Below the pieces are notes generated by a model, which had not been told where the DNA came from, ran no database searches, and worked only from the letters and a program-made list of their open reading frames with translations. A stretch of 64,000 nt of DNA from Ectocarpus siliculosus (taxonomy: Eukaryota; Sar; Phaeophyceae; Ectocarpales; Ectocarpaceae): the NCBI GenBank assembly GCA_000310025.1, contig FN649729.1, positions 310,001 through 374,000 on the forward strand. The letters run 5' to 3'. The first letter of the stretch is position 1. Every line of letters starts with the position of its first letter. The position numbers and the translations under genes are program-made. Positions 10,890 to 22,705 of this stretch are shown here, piece by piece.

Positions 10890-11245
10890 TGTCAGAATCT
10901 CGGGTGCTTAGTTGATTCCAATCAACTATTGGCTCAAAATCTGAGGTGGCTAGTTGATTCCAATCAACTTGCTGGCTCAGAATCTTGGGCGAAAAGTTGT
11001 TTCCAATCAACTACCGGCTCAGCATCGTGGGTAGCTAGTTGGTTCCAATCAACTATCTGCTCAGAATCTCGGGTGACTAGTTGATTCCAATCAAACTACT
11101 GGCTGAAAATCTCGGGTGACTGTAGTTGATTCCAATCAACTACTGGCTCAGAATCTCGGTTGACTCAACTACCGGCTCAGAATCTTGGGTGACTAGTTGA
11201 TTCCGTTCAACTACGGGGTAGTTGGACCCTTACCCAACTATTTAG
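10890..11245 (+). repeat. Palindromic minisatellite array B
   Basis: Seven recognisable units plus one truncated unit, period about 42 bp. Each holds the perfect 8-bp inverted arms AGTTGATT/AATCAACT around CC, or a one-base variant, followed by a GGCTCAGAATCT-GGGTGAC spacer. The array closes with GGTAGTTGGACCCTTACCCA at 11217-11236, the same terminal palindrome that closes array A. Confidence 0.85.
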
Positions 11246-11563
11246 TTCTTTAGTTATAGTCGTACATGGTGTGGAAAGTTCTAACAACTGTGCAGCCATT
11301 TTTAATTTCTTGTTGCTCAACATAATTTGGAAGAACATCCGACAGGCCACGACAGAATTCGCCCGATGCCCCTCGTCGAAACAGGTGTGCTGGCTGTTCC
11401 TGCAGATCGAAGGAGGATCGCCAGGGACAACTGCGGTTCTCTTCACGCTCGCCGTGTATCTGGTCCCGACAAAAAGGCGCCGGCCCTCAAGGAGCCGGCC
11501 GAAGTCGTTCTGGCCAGACGCCCTCTCATCGGCAGAGAACGGCAACAGCGCGAGGTCACGCGA

Positions 11564-12623
11564 GATGGCAGCGAACCTGCTTCTCACAGGCGAGCTAGAG
11601 GCCTTCTTCGACAAGAGTTCTGACGGGGTGCGGCGTCAAGCACCCGGTACGTCAACTCAAGAGAGCGCTCCTGCCGCTGCCACCCCCAACAACACCGCCA
11701 GCAGTGCGCAGGGAAATCCCTTCGAGGAGGCCCTGACGAGATTGGCTGGAGCGGCATCGACGTGCGGGACCGAGCCTTTGATCTACGTCCGACGCGCCGA
11801 CGTTGCGGCCATCGTGGACGCCCTCATGGACGTCGTGCGAACCCCGGCAGGGCCTACTGTTACTTCGCCGGCGTTTGCCCGCCTCAATCTCGTTCGGCGG
11901 TCTGGGAGGAAGGATTCCAGAGGTGGCCGAAGGGCTCTCTCGCCTGTGCGTCGCGGAGAGCGGGCCGCATTGGCGTTCCATCGTGGCAGACCCGGAAGGG
12001 GTGACGGCGGCGGCGGGGGCGGTGGCGAAGACAGCGGTGGGCGCCGGGCCGTGTCCGCCAGCCCTTCTCTGTCCCGGGGAGCACCAACGATAGCACCTTC
12101 GGGTGGGAAGGCACTGTTCCAGGATAGCAATATGATAACACCCCCTCGTGTCTTGACGCGTCCGAGCCCAGCGTCTACGAAGATAACGTTTCGCCCTCGG
12201 TCACCCCCTCCTCCTAGTCCGAGCGGGGACAGAGAGCCGGTAGGGAACTCCACCGTAGGCGGAAGGCGGATCAGAGGTGGGATGGAGGGAAGGCAGCACC
12301 GGGTGCTGCAACGCGTGCACTCTCCTCGCGCTTTCAGCATGACACCAATAGCTTTGGCCAAGAACAACGCGGCGCCGCTGAGCGCCGCCGGGGCTTCAGT
12401 TTCCAGCGGCGGCGAAGGCGGGAGCCAAAGCGGCGTGATGCGCTCAACCGACGAGAAGAAGCAAACGAAGCTGAAACCGCCTCCTCTGATCACGACGATG
12501 ATGCATGACGGTTGCGTTGTTACCCCATGCAGCACGGCGAGCGACAGGAAGAAAATCCGTTGTGTTCCCGCTAAGGGAGAGGGTTCGGACTTTGACGACT
12601 TCTGGAGCTCTGGTTGGGGGTGA
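11564..12623 (+). CDS. Hypothetical low-complexity protein
   Basis: The frame is open from 11271 to TGA at 12621-12623 (450 codons). I prefer the ATG at 11564 (MAANLLLTGELEAFFDKSSD, 352 residues), because the upstream part reads like non-coding sequence and begins inside repeat DNA. A helical N-terminus (about 1-100, including ALTRLAGAA and ADVAAIVDALMDVV) is followed by a long Arg/Ser/Pro/Gly-rich disordered region with a glycine run, and the C-terminus is acidic-aromatic (SDFDDFWSSGWG). No catalytic motif or membrane segment is seen and the family is not recognised. A donor-like GTGATA at the stop is phase-compatible with the coding-like segment at 12764-12940, so the gene may continue. The 282-codon antisense frame at 11783-12631 is judged a GC-rich shadow. 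Confidence 0.45.
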
Positions 12624-12763
12624 TATGACACAAAGCCCGTATTATTGCTTCCGGTATTGCTGCGCCACTATCAAAGCCACAGGCTTCCCTTCGGTCGGTA
12701 ACATGTGGGTGACCGCGAGGACGAGAGGCGTACATCTGGCAAGCTGCGGCAAAGAGAAGCTGA

Positions 12764-12940
12764 AGGAGAGTCTTCAAACCCCAATCAGACGGGAATAAGA
12801 AATGGTGTGGAGCGTTGCCGGAGGTTGAACAACAATTTAGGGCTGCTGATGCCGACGGTGCGGCTATCGAGGTACAGGCTCTATGTGGGCACGCGGAAGT
12901 TGGCCGAAAAATCATAACTCACACCCAGATGCCATTGTGA
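12764..12940 (+). CDS. Coding-like terminal exon, possibly of the preceding gene
   Basis: An open stretch reads VFKPQSDGNKKWCGALPEVE, then QFRAADADGAAIEVQALCGH, and stops at TGA 12938-12940. Composition is protein-like and unlike the surrounding frames. Joining from the donor at the end of the 11564-12623 frame keeps phase, but the intron would be only about 145 bp with a poor pyrimidine tract, so this is tentative. Function unknown. Confidence 0.25.
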   Translation, partial: RRVFKPQSDGNKKWCGALPEVEQQFRAADADGAAIEVQALCGHAEVGRKIITHTQMPL

Positions 12941-15100
12941 TGGCACAAGGGCAGGGTGGCACAATATCAGGGAACAGGTCGGTCCACGCGGAGGTCGATG
13001 GCAGCCACCATGGGTATCGCATCGACGGCAATGGGCCTGACAGGCAAAGCCGTGTACGAGGCATGTTTCTCGGAGGGCGACAATAGGGGCGCCGCCGTAG
13101 TCGCGGAGAACTTCAAAGACCAGCACGAGCGGATAACCATTTCCCGGTGTGGCTTCAAGTGCAACAAAACGTGTTTTTTGATAAGGAAGCAACAAGAACG
13201 CGGCGCCCGTGAAAAGTTGTACTACCTCTCAGCCCCGCTGACGGTTTGGTCTATCTCCGAGCGACGGAAGCTTGTTTTTTCACGGTTTTGGTGAGATTAG
13301 AATGTATTGGAATGTATCCAGGTGATGTTTGGAGTCGTGGGGAAGTCAAGATGTGCGTTGGACCCCTCGTCTATGTATTTTCTGTTTAGTATCACGCCAT
13401 ATGCGTGGTTGTGCAAAGATCACGCGTATGCTGCGTTCTTTTTATCGTTGTAACGAACAATTTAGGGACAATTATTCAACCACATACACAAAGAGACCTG
13501 ACTCGTTGGCATTCGGATTGCTTGGAGGTACTGTTGGCCGCTTTGCAGTCGTTCATGGAGGGGGAAACGATGGATGGGACGCATGATCGTGTACGTCAGG
13601 TAGTAAAATTTAGAGACCATCTGTATTTTGCATATACGTATATTTACTTCCTTTAGTCCTTTCGCATCTTGGAATGCAGTTTTGCTGGTGTGTACACACA
13701 CCACACTGTAGGAACAGAGGATGTGGAGGGCATACATACCTATTTTTTTCGGAATATGCTTGGAGGCATATTTTCATATCTACGTGCATGTGCTATTTTA
13801 GTACGTTTTCTTCACGAAAGGGTGGTCGGTTAACTCGTTTACATGTTGGTGCGCGCGGGGGTTGCACACGTTTGTTCAACACTCGTCATCGTCGCTTGAT
13901 TTCATGCACATACATGCTTTTTTTTTGGGGGGGGGGGGGGCACCAGGTTTGACCAGAGGACGAGGGTGCGGCAGCGCTGTTCGTTGTACTTCGGTTCCCC
14001 CGGATCCTGTTTTTTTCTGTTCGGATGACTCTGATGAGTAGGGCTAAATTCTGCTGGTGGCTAGCAGTATTTCTACCGGCCGGTATCGTTGTGGCCAGAA
14101 AAAGTAGCAGGAGCTTGGTTGGGCTCTTATTCGTCGTCCCCGCAAGTACGTGGTAAGTTGCAAGCAATACCGGGCGGCATCCTGGAAGACCCAGAACCAC
14201 CCCTGATCGTTGGGACTTGCAACAACGTGTCTAGGAGGTGTGCGTCTTCCACCCGCGAAGGGCATTCTCTGCGGGCTAAAAGGGGAATAGAATAGGTGTA
14301 ACTGCATAGACTTCGTATGGTACATATGTGAAACACTATTTTAGTTACTAGAGACTACTTCTAGTATAGCCCAATCTGTATTGTCGATATTCTGTGAAGA
14401 GGCTGATCGTTCCACAAGCATGCTTTGAGCGGGACAGGTGTTGTCGATGCAAACGTATACCCCGTTGTGTGTGTGATCATTGCTTTGCTTGACTACATCG
14501 TACTTTACTTGGTAGACTTCAGTATGATCAAGCAGAAAGTCAAGTGCTGATTCTGATATCCAGCCGGAGAACCATCCGTTCGGCGGACAGACTTCCGGGC
14601 TTGTGTATTGCCAATTTCTGATGATCTTATGATGAGTAGACTTGAACAAACTGAAGTCTACACAATATATTCGACTCGACCTATAGTGCACTTGATCATG
14701 CTTGGATCGATTCACCTAGAAGCAGATGTAACATCAATTTATGTGTTTTCGGAACGCTCCCAACGAGGTGGTTCCAACGCCGCCATTCTTCGGCGCCGCC
14801 ACTTTTTCTGGTACGGAGTACAGTAGGCATCACTAGCATACGTATGAGTGTACTAAACTGCGAGCCTTGATGGTCCAGGGTGTATGGTATCTTACGTCAT
14901 CGGATGTACGCTCAACCTACAGCTCTTATGGGGAGCCTACGTGTTCGCCCCTATACAAAGAAAACACAACGCGAGCCCCGGGTAAAGTTGGAAATACAAG
15001 GGCGGGTGCGGCAACCACTGCTGCTGCTGTCTGGATATTCACATCCTCGGCCGGTTTGCATTTGAGGTGAAACAAGTGAAAACCACCCCACCCAAAGGGA
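12941..15100. other. Intergenic upstream of PCCB
   Basis: A frame at 12956-13294 (+) includes MAATMGIASTAMGLTGKAVY and looks partly protein-like but has no supported boundaries. A T-run/G-run homopolymer lies at about 13918-13940. An AT-rich 124-codon frame occupies 14341-14715 (-). Confidence 0.35.
14341..14715 (-). CDS. Unrecognised small ORF, AT-rich
   Basis: 124 codons, including WQYTSPEVCPPNGWFSGWIS and YVCIDNTCPAQSMLVERSAS. It is lower in GC than the exons of neighbouring genes, which could mean a transposon or virus-derived origin, but nothing identifies it. It may equally be chance. Confidence 0.2.
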   Translation of the reverse strand: MNRSKHDQVHYRSSRIYCVDFSLFKSTHHKIIRNWQYTSPEVCPPNGWFSGWISESALDFLLDHTEVYQVKYDVVKQSNDHTHNGVYVCIDNTCPAQSMLVERSASSQNIDNTDWAILEVVSSN

Positions 15101-15108
15101 TATAAAAA
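15101..15108 (+). promoter_or_regulatory. Putative TATA box of PCCB
   Basis: TATAAAAA 117 bp upstream of the chosen PCCB start codon. Initiation about 30 bp downstream would fall near 15131, very close to an out-of-frame ATG at 15136. Confidence 0.45.
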
Positions 15109-15217
15109 ACAAATCCGGTCTGTAGACCCCCTAAGATGGCGAACTTGGGCGCTCCCCTGTTGCCCGTGAAGCAGTGCAAGGGCGACCTGCTACGCCGGAC
15201 ACCTCAAGCTGAAAGCA

Positions 15218-18200
15218 ATGCTTTCAGCTCGGTCTCTGTTAGCTCTGAGAGGCGTATCGGTGCATCAGGTATGTGATTCATGCACAGTAGTTGTCATGCT
15301 CAAGACGCTGCTCGCGTCAAAATCAGGCCGCTGCCGGTTCCCATTGGTAACACAGGACATGATCGTATCCACGCAGTTATCACGCCGCCCTGGGCCCGGG
15401 GCCTCTCTCTCTCTTTCGTGTGTGTTCAATGGGGTCGATGAATCGACACGTACGGTAGCCGTTCAGTCGTTCCCATAGCTTTCTGCAGCAGCGCCCTTCT
15501 TTCGTGCAGCTTGCGAGAACACGTGTACGTACAGTAGAACCACACCCAGGCCTACAGCAGCAGAGTGAGATTCACCGCACCGACATACTTGCGATGCAGC
15601 GCGCGCTTGTAGGCTTTCTCTTGCTCTTGCACAGACGTGAACGTTTGTCACCCGCTGCCCACCGGCTGCCAGCACATAGCACATGCATCCATATCTGAAA
15701 GCGCATCGACACATCACGCAAAGCTGCCGCTCCTATGTATGTTTCTCGATTTACTACTGTAGGGATGCGAGGAGAGTAATCAGGCTGTCGGGCGGGAGTG
15801 ACTGGCAAATGCCGCTTAGACATGAGGTTGCCACGGCACCGCCCTCAGCGCTCTCCACAACATGCCCATACTCCACAGTCCTGATCGAACCTTCACCACT
15901 TCCCCCCTCCTACCAGACTTGCACGGCGGCGCTCAGCAGCGGGCGGCATGTCTTGCACGCCGCGCTGCAAGTATCGCCAGCAACATCAACATCAACATCA
16001 ACGTCAACCTTGAACAAGGCGGCTTCCTCGCCGTCGGTCAACCCCACAGCAGCACCAGGGCCATGTGTTGTCGCCAGCAGCCGCAGGCAGCCTTCCAGGA
16101 GGAGCAGCTCTTCAGGAACAGCAGCAGCAGCAGCAGCAGCAGCGGCGGGAGAAGAAGCTGTCAATATCCCCGAAGTAAAGCGAGTGTTTCGAGAGCAGCT
16201 GGAGGAAACGAAGCGCCACGCGCTGGCGGGGGGGGGCGACGCCCGCCTGGAGCGTCAGCACTCGAGGGGAAAGCTGTCGGCGAGAGAGAGGCTGGAAGTG
16301 TTGCTGGACCCGGGGTCTTTCCGTGAGTACGACATGCTCAAAACCCACCGCTGCACGGACTTCGGCATGGAGAAGGACCTGGTGCCGGGGGATGGTGTGG
16401 TGAGAGCGAGTGCGGAACGTCGATTTGCGCTGGCTCTATTGTGGACGTCTTCCTTTAAGGCTACACACAATCCCCTCCCTCCTCTTTCGCCGCCGATGCA
16501 CGCAAAGGGCACCGCACTGGTGCTGCTGTGCGTATCAACGCTTTACTCGTTGTCGAAGATTTGTTGCAAAAACATCCAGCATCACACCTGGGCCATTAGT
16601 TTTTGCACTATTGTCTACAGAAATCTACTCAAGTAGTATGCTACAGTACAGCGGTAGCGCTGTTTGTCGAGGGATGTTTGTCTTGGAAATAAAGCCGTCC
16701 TGACGTTGGGAATAACGTTCAGCTACATGCGTGCAACAACTCCATTCGGTTGCAGTGTTGTGGTGCATGCATCATACGGTCACGATAACGCGCACCACCT
16801 CTCTCTTCGATCCAATCAGGCTGCTGCTTGACATGATTTACATGTCATAGAATACCACAAGGTGATGCGATATATCGCACATGCCAAAGTCCCGTACACT
16901 AGCCTACCTCGTTTGCGCACGTGTTTGCTTGTTTCTCTTCGTCCTGTTTCATGTCTCAGGCAAGCCCAGAGGCGTGGCAAGGAGCCCACATAGGCTGCAT
17001 GTACAAATCTTCTTCAATCATCAGATCATTATACAAGAAGGACGAACTACAAAGACAATGCAAGATCCTTTCGCCATTGCTTGCACTCCTTGTTTGGTGC
17101 AGGTGACGGGGCGAGGCGAGATCAACGGGCGAACTGTCTTCGTGTTCAGCCAAGATTTCACCGTCATGGGGGGGAGCCTCTCCGAGACCCACGCCCAAAA
17201 GATATGCAAGATCATGGACCAAGCACTGCAGGTTTCCACGAGCGCCCCGCATGTTGTACAAATATATCTCGTGGCCCAAGAGCGAGAGAGCATCAGTTGA
17301 CAGAGTAGTACATACATTTACAAGAACGAGGGAGAATATAATGAAAAAGCGGTATTAGCGCCGTCTTATTTTGCGTCCAAAGAAAATTGCTGATAATCAT
17401 ATACGTGTAACTAACGCTTCCTACCGCATCCCTCAGATGGTGGTGTGCAGGATTTATGTAATCACAGGAATGCTAGGGAACATCAGAGATGAAAGTTCCT
17501 ATCGTTGTTCAGATACACACAACATCCGTTATCTTACTCGGTGTCACATGCCCCCCCCGTCTCTCTCTCATTTTCTGGCTGTCTTTAGCTGGGGTGCCCC
17601 GTGATTGGGCTGAATGACTCGGGGGGAGCGCGCATCCAAGAAGGGGTTGATTCGCTCGCCGGATACGCGGACGTTTTTCAACGCAACGTGGATGCTTCGG
17701 GGTCGATTCCGCAGCTGTCTTTGATCATGGGGGCATGTGCGGGCGGGGCGGTGTATTCTCCAGCTATGACGGACTTCATATTCATGGTGAAGCGGTCTTC
17801 CTACATGTTCGTTACAGGTATGCACATGTCGGATTTTATCGTGTTGACTTCGTGAAGAGGTTTGGGTGCAATGCTTCCTTATATTCTCTTTCGCTGAAGT
17901 TAACGGTCTGTTCTCACCGTCGTGTACGTCTGCATGCGGTGCTGCCTTGGTTTGTCGTGTACATCTGCATGCGGTGCTGCCTTGGTTTGCTTTGGAATCG
18001 TAGTTGAAGGCATGTGTGGTCTGTGTTTACTATTGTCGCTTTCATTGAGAGTACCTGCTCTTTTCGTGCGTAGCGCCGGAGCGGCGGCGCATCTTCTGGC
18101 GATGACAAGCTCCGTGTGCATGGCGGCAGGGTCTATATTTGTTGTTGCGCACACTGTAGCAGCGTCTGTTGCGATTTCTCGATGTCAATTAGATAATCAT

Positions 18201-21200
18201 ATCTTGGAGTTGAGTCTGTCGAGAGTGGAAGCTAGTAGCTGCTTGGGATTGTTGCTAGATTACTGGAATATTTTGCTCTGTCGCGGAATTCTCTACACAA
18301 ATCGTGCTTCTTATTTTATTGGATCTTGCTTGCTGAGGCCACTTCTTGTGTTGTGTTACGCACTGTCGAAGGAAACGTATGTTGGCATAGCGTATATATC
18401 ACGCCTTGTTTCCGATACAGTCGTTGATATCTAAACGTAGTATTGGTCCTCTTCTTTATTTTGTACTGTCGATATCCTTGATGTTGTCAGGCCCAGGCGT
18501 GGTGAAGACGGTCACCCAGGAGGAAGTGACGCAGGAGGTCCTAGGAGGGGCCCAATCCCACACCACCATGTCCGGGGTAGCGCACGCGGCCTACAACAAC
18601 GACCTGGAGGCGCTGCGGGCGGCGAGAGAGCTGTACGGCTTCCTTCCTTTGAGCTGCAAAGGCGAGTAGTGAGGACTTTCACCGCTGTGGTCTGTTGCAG
18701 AATTCGGAATATCCGTCACTATTTTTGTGTCGATGATGAGTGTGTTGATAGCGGTCTGAAGGGACTCTTCATGCCGGAATGTAGCGTGGACTGTACTGCT
18801 TGCATTCTATGGGTTGTAAGGGTGAATGCGGCTTACCGGATACCGTCGGCTGAGACGCAGATGCCAACACGCGGCACTGCGGTGCGAACTCAGGGGTCTT
18901 GAGGGGGGAAGAGTTTTGATCTCCAGCGGTATCGTAGTGCCATGGTCGTGGCAGGCGCTCGTACTGCTCTTGTCGTCGTCTTCGTCGTCTCCGATGGCTG
19001 TGTTTGCGTCCCCCGCACACCTCTCACCCATTGCACGCCAAACACGTACCCACCTCAACCCCGCACCCTGTCCCCTGTCCCCTGTCCGCTACATGTACAC
19101 AGAAAAGCCCCCAGTGAGGAAAACCAGTGACTCCCGTGACCGGGTTGATGAATCGCTGAGGTACTTGCTTCCGCAAGACTCTAACGTCCCGTACGACATG
19201 AAGCACGTTGTCTCCAAGGTGTGGTAACGTGGGAACTTACAGTGGTAACGTATGAGCAGCATAAGGACGACAAAGCACACGGACTTAAATGCATAGTAAG
19301 GTTATGAAGGCACGTCGTTCCGAGCTTCACGGCAAGCTTCTTTTCAACAACAATTCTACTGAGCACGGAGAGCTCCTGCCATGCCTCAGGAAAAAGACGA
19401 AATATCGGAGAGTAGCCCAAGTACCGCACATTCCAGTCGTTCTCGTCCCATCCATTGTGCCATATCTCCTTTAGCCTCTTTATGGGTTAGAGCCGGAGTC
19501 ATCACCATTGCCACCATTTTTCTTTCTTCGGAGCATGCTTGTGAATTTGTTGCCTGCAGTGCTCTCGCCAATGCTTGTATTCCAAATTCGCACACGACGG
19601 GACCGTCTACACTTAGTCGAGACAGTCTTTATCGAAGAATATTGGACTCCGCAGGCGGCTCCGAAGTAGCCTTCCTGCAACTTACGTGTCCAAGACAAAA
19701 CAATTTCGCCATGCCTATGTTAATCCTACGATATTTCAGGCCCGCATAACTGCCTTCCATTTGCTGAGTACGTGATCGAGTGAAAGATGTAAGTTGACTA
19801 TTTGTGGTGGAACACGCGGATTGTTTTTTCCGCAGGTTGTGGACGACAACACTTACTTCGAGATCATGCCGGACTGGGCGAGGAACATCACTGTGGGATT
19901 TGCCCGGATGGAGGGACATCCAGTGGGGGTCGTCGCCAACAACCCGATGTTCTTGGCCGGCTGTCTCGACATTGACTCTTCCACCAAGGCAAGTCCAAGC
20001 CTAGGGCAACGCTCCGGTCAAGGTCGACCGTCTTGTCGTTGGTCGTGTTCGATATATGTGTTTCTGTGCCGTTTGCGAGATTGGTATCGTGGACGGCTTT
20101 CGTATCTCATTTTTTTTTACACCATCTACCGTGCGTTTGGTCTTAACCCTAAGAAAAGTGGGGTGACACGCTCACTCCTTCCTTTTCTGATGGACAGAGT
20201 CCTCCCATTTTATGTTCTCGATGCTCGTGCTATTTTTGGTTTCCCGTCTGTTCATAACCGAGATAACTTTAGTCGTGTATACATCCCAAGGAAGAAGACT
20301 TGGTCCCCCCTACGATTTAAGTATAGGATTCTATTTATTGCTCATCTTTATTTCGGTGCATGGTGCCAAACGTAGGCAAGCTATGCGTATTCTCCCTCTT
20401 CCTGATGCACTGGAGCATGAACAACGTTCCTCTTGAGGAGAAAGTGCACTGACGTCAGAGTTGCAACGAAAACAGGCGGCTCGATTTGTTCGCTTTTGCG
20501 ACGCGTTCAACATCCCTCTGCTGACGTTCGTCGACGTGCCGGGGTTTTTGCCGGGGACTGCGCAAGAGCACGGAGGCATTATCAGACATGGATCCAAGGT
20601 GGGGGTACGGTGCTAGATGAAAGAGGTTGTCATGTTCTTATCCGCAGGTCTTTCTCGGTGTGATTTTACGTGTAGCAGAAGGTGCATATCAACCATGGAT
20701 TGCATTGACGGCCTGTCCGAATGGCGCCTGTATGCCAGCATTGTGCACATGGAAACGTGTTGCGTTTGGGCTTGGGTCTTCGGGCACCACTTTTGTGTGC
20801 ACAGCCTGAATATATAGGCCCTGCCTGAAACGAAAGACTAACACAACAAAAAGTACTTCCCAAGGACGATCGAATGGTCGGAGCCTGTATCGATGGGTGG
20901 ATCGCATCTCACTCAGTGGGCATGCGTGTTTCCACGATATACGTCCTTCTAAGACATTCACATAGCGGTGCCTCCTTTGGCAGCTGTGGCATAGTCATGT
21001 GCCACATTATCCAGCACAAACTGTGGTACTGAGAACACCCAGATACAAGAGGACTCGCCCAGAGGGTAAATTTCTTCGGCGACGTTTGGCTGATTGCTCC
21101 GTTGTCGCGTTTTCGGACTCGCTGCGTGTGTACGTAGTTTTCGCTTCCTTTCCTTACCCTACCTTTTCATCCGTCCGGCACACCGGCTTAACTCTAGTCG

Positions 21201-22705
21201 ACTGCTATCGTGCTAGACATGGGCAAGGGAAGACATTCGACCGTCCTCCAATCACCTCCCTGAACCCCTTTCCAACCGCAACCCCTCCGCTCGCACTTGC
21301 CATCTCCCCCTTTCGCACGATCCCCACATGCCAGCTGCTGTTCGCGTTCGCGGAGGCTTCTGTGCCGAAGCTGACGGTAATCACACGCAAGGCTTACGGC
21401 GGCGCCTACGACGTCATGAGCTCGAAGCACCTGAGAGGAGACATGAACTACGCGTGAGTACACTTCCCTGCACCCCTGCGCTCGGCCTCATCCCATCCAA
21501 CTCCAACCGTAGCCTCAGCTAGCCCTGACCCAGAAGAGAAGGCAGCCTGACCACGGACCATGCCGTATGCGACACAAGAAATCACCCCCACACACAACAC
21601 CACATCCGGCGTGTACTACCATTGCCGGCCGACTTGAGCCCAAAACATAAAAACCACTCTCAGATCAAGCAATAGGGCGACATAGGATACCACACACCCC
21701 ACAATACCACCCCCGATGGCAATGGTTTTAGAAGCCAAGCGTTGTTGTTGTTGTTGTCACCGGGGTGTGTTTTCTTGTGTCGCATATCATACGGTAGGTT
21801 TCTTGCCGTCGCTTGGTGTTTTAGTCGACTCAATCCTTACCGCGTATCCCCTTACCCCCGTGCTGGGGACCGAAGGTGGCCGTCGGGGGAAGTGGCCGTG
21901 ATGGGTGCGAAGGGGGCCGTGGAGATCATCTTCAGAGGCAAAGACGTGGCCGAGCGGGAGAAGGAGTACACGGAGCTCTTCTGCAACCCAATGGTGAGGA
22001 GGAGAACTTTGTTTTTTTGCCTTGAATCGCGGAGTAGCTGCTCATTTCGACAGATAGAGCAAGGAAGGTTAGTCCTTCTTTAGGTGAGAGGCATGGAACG
22101 AACGGGAAGAAGGTATCTTCCCCGGGTGGATTTCCTCATATAATGGCATAATTACAGGGGGGGGGGGGGGGTTCGCTACGCCTCGAATGATATCCGCCGA
22201 TGACCGCAGTCCACCTTCTTCGTTGAAGCGGTAGGGCGCTCGATGACTTCCTGTTTTTGACGTGTTGCTCTTGGTGGGGAAGTAATCTCTTGAGGGGTTG
22301 AGAGTTATCGCAGGTCGTGCCCATCACCTCTATACCCGCATTGCTGGTCCCCTCCTACGTGCTCGGTAGAAATGTCCCGACTGATCGCGCGGAATCGGAT
22401 CTCTGGACACGCTTGCCATGTACTTTTTCTTGTGCGTTCCGTTCAGGCTACCACGCGCAGGAGTCTTGTGGATAGCACAATGAGTTCTCACCTACTCTAG
22501 AGTATCCTAGATCTTCTCACCTCCTGACGGGCGCTACTTTCGTTGACTATGATGCTTATTGCTTCAGGTTGCCGCTCGGCGAGGGTTCGTCGACGACATC
22601 ATCGACCCCGCCTTGACACGTCGAGTACTGTGCCAAGACCTGCAGCTTTTGCGAGATAAACCTGCGAAGACGTTCCCCAAGAAGCACAACAACATTCCGC
22701 TCTGA
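15218..22705 (+). CDS. PCCB: Propionyl-CoA carboxylase beta chain, mitochondrial (11 exons, complete)
   Basis: Carboxyltransferase subunit that moves CO2 from biotin on the alpha chain to propionyl-CoA, giving methylmalonyl-CoA in the mitochondrial matrix (alpha6/beta6 complex). Exons: 15218-15268, 15917-16399, 17103-17231, 17589-17817, 18491-18661, 19103-19218, 19836-19988, 20476-20598, 21335-21453, 21876-21993, 22568-22705; all phases join to 609 residues. Exon 1 ([17 protein letters not shown]) looks like a targeting presequence, followed by a Ser/Ala/Thr-rich linker to about residue 100. Family landmarks in order: [45 protein letters not shown] (229-240, N-lobe oxyanion site), [28 protein letters not shown] (503-516, C-lobe), and a C-terminus ending KKHNNIPL as in human PCCB (KHANIPL). 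Introns 5 (G|GCGAGT) and 7 (AAG|GCAAGT) are GC-AG; no GT site nearby keeps phase and alignment. Confidence 0.96.
16127..16145 (+). repeat. CAG-type trinucleotide run in PCCB exon 2
   Basis: An (AGC)n run read as poly-alanine in the linker between presequence and enzyme domain. An ATC-AAC hexamer run lies upstream at about 15978-16010 (Ser/Thr repeats). Confidence 0.8.

Noticed and set aside
10890-11245. CRISPR-like array
   Set aside because: Units are degenerate, spacers are themselves repeated, no cas genes are present and the context is eukaryotic.
11783-12631. 282-codon antisense ORF
   Set aside because: It is a shadow of the GC-rich plus-strand frame, with Pro/Ser-rich text lacking any fold signature.
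18661-18669. Stop codon ending PCCB exon 5 (CKGE then TAG)
   Set aside because: A GC donor just before it restores the family alignment ([20 protein letters not shown]), so the stop is intronic.
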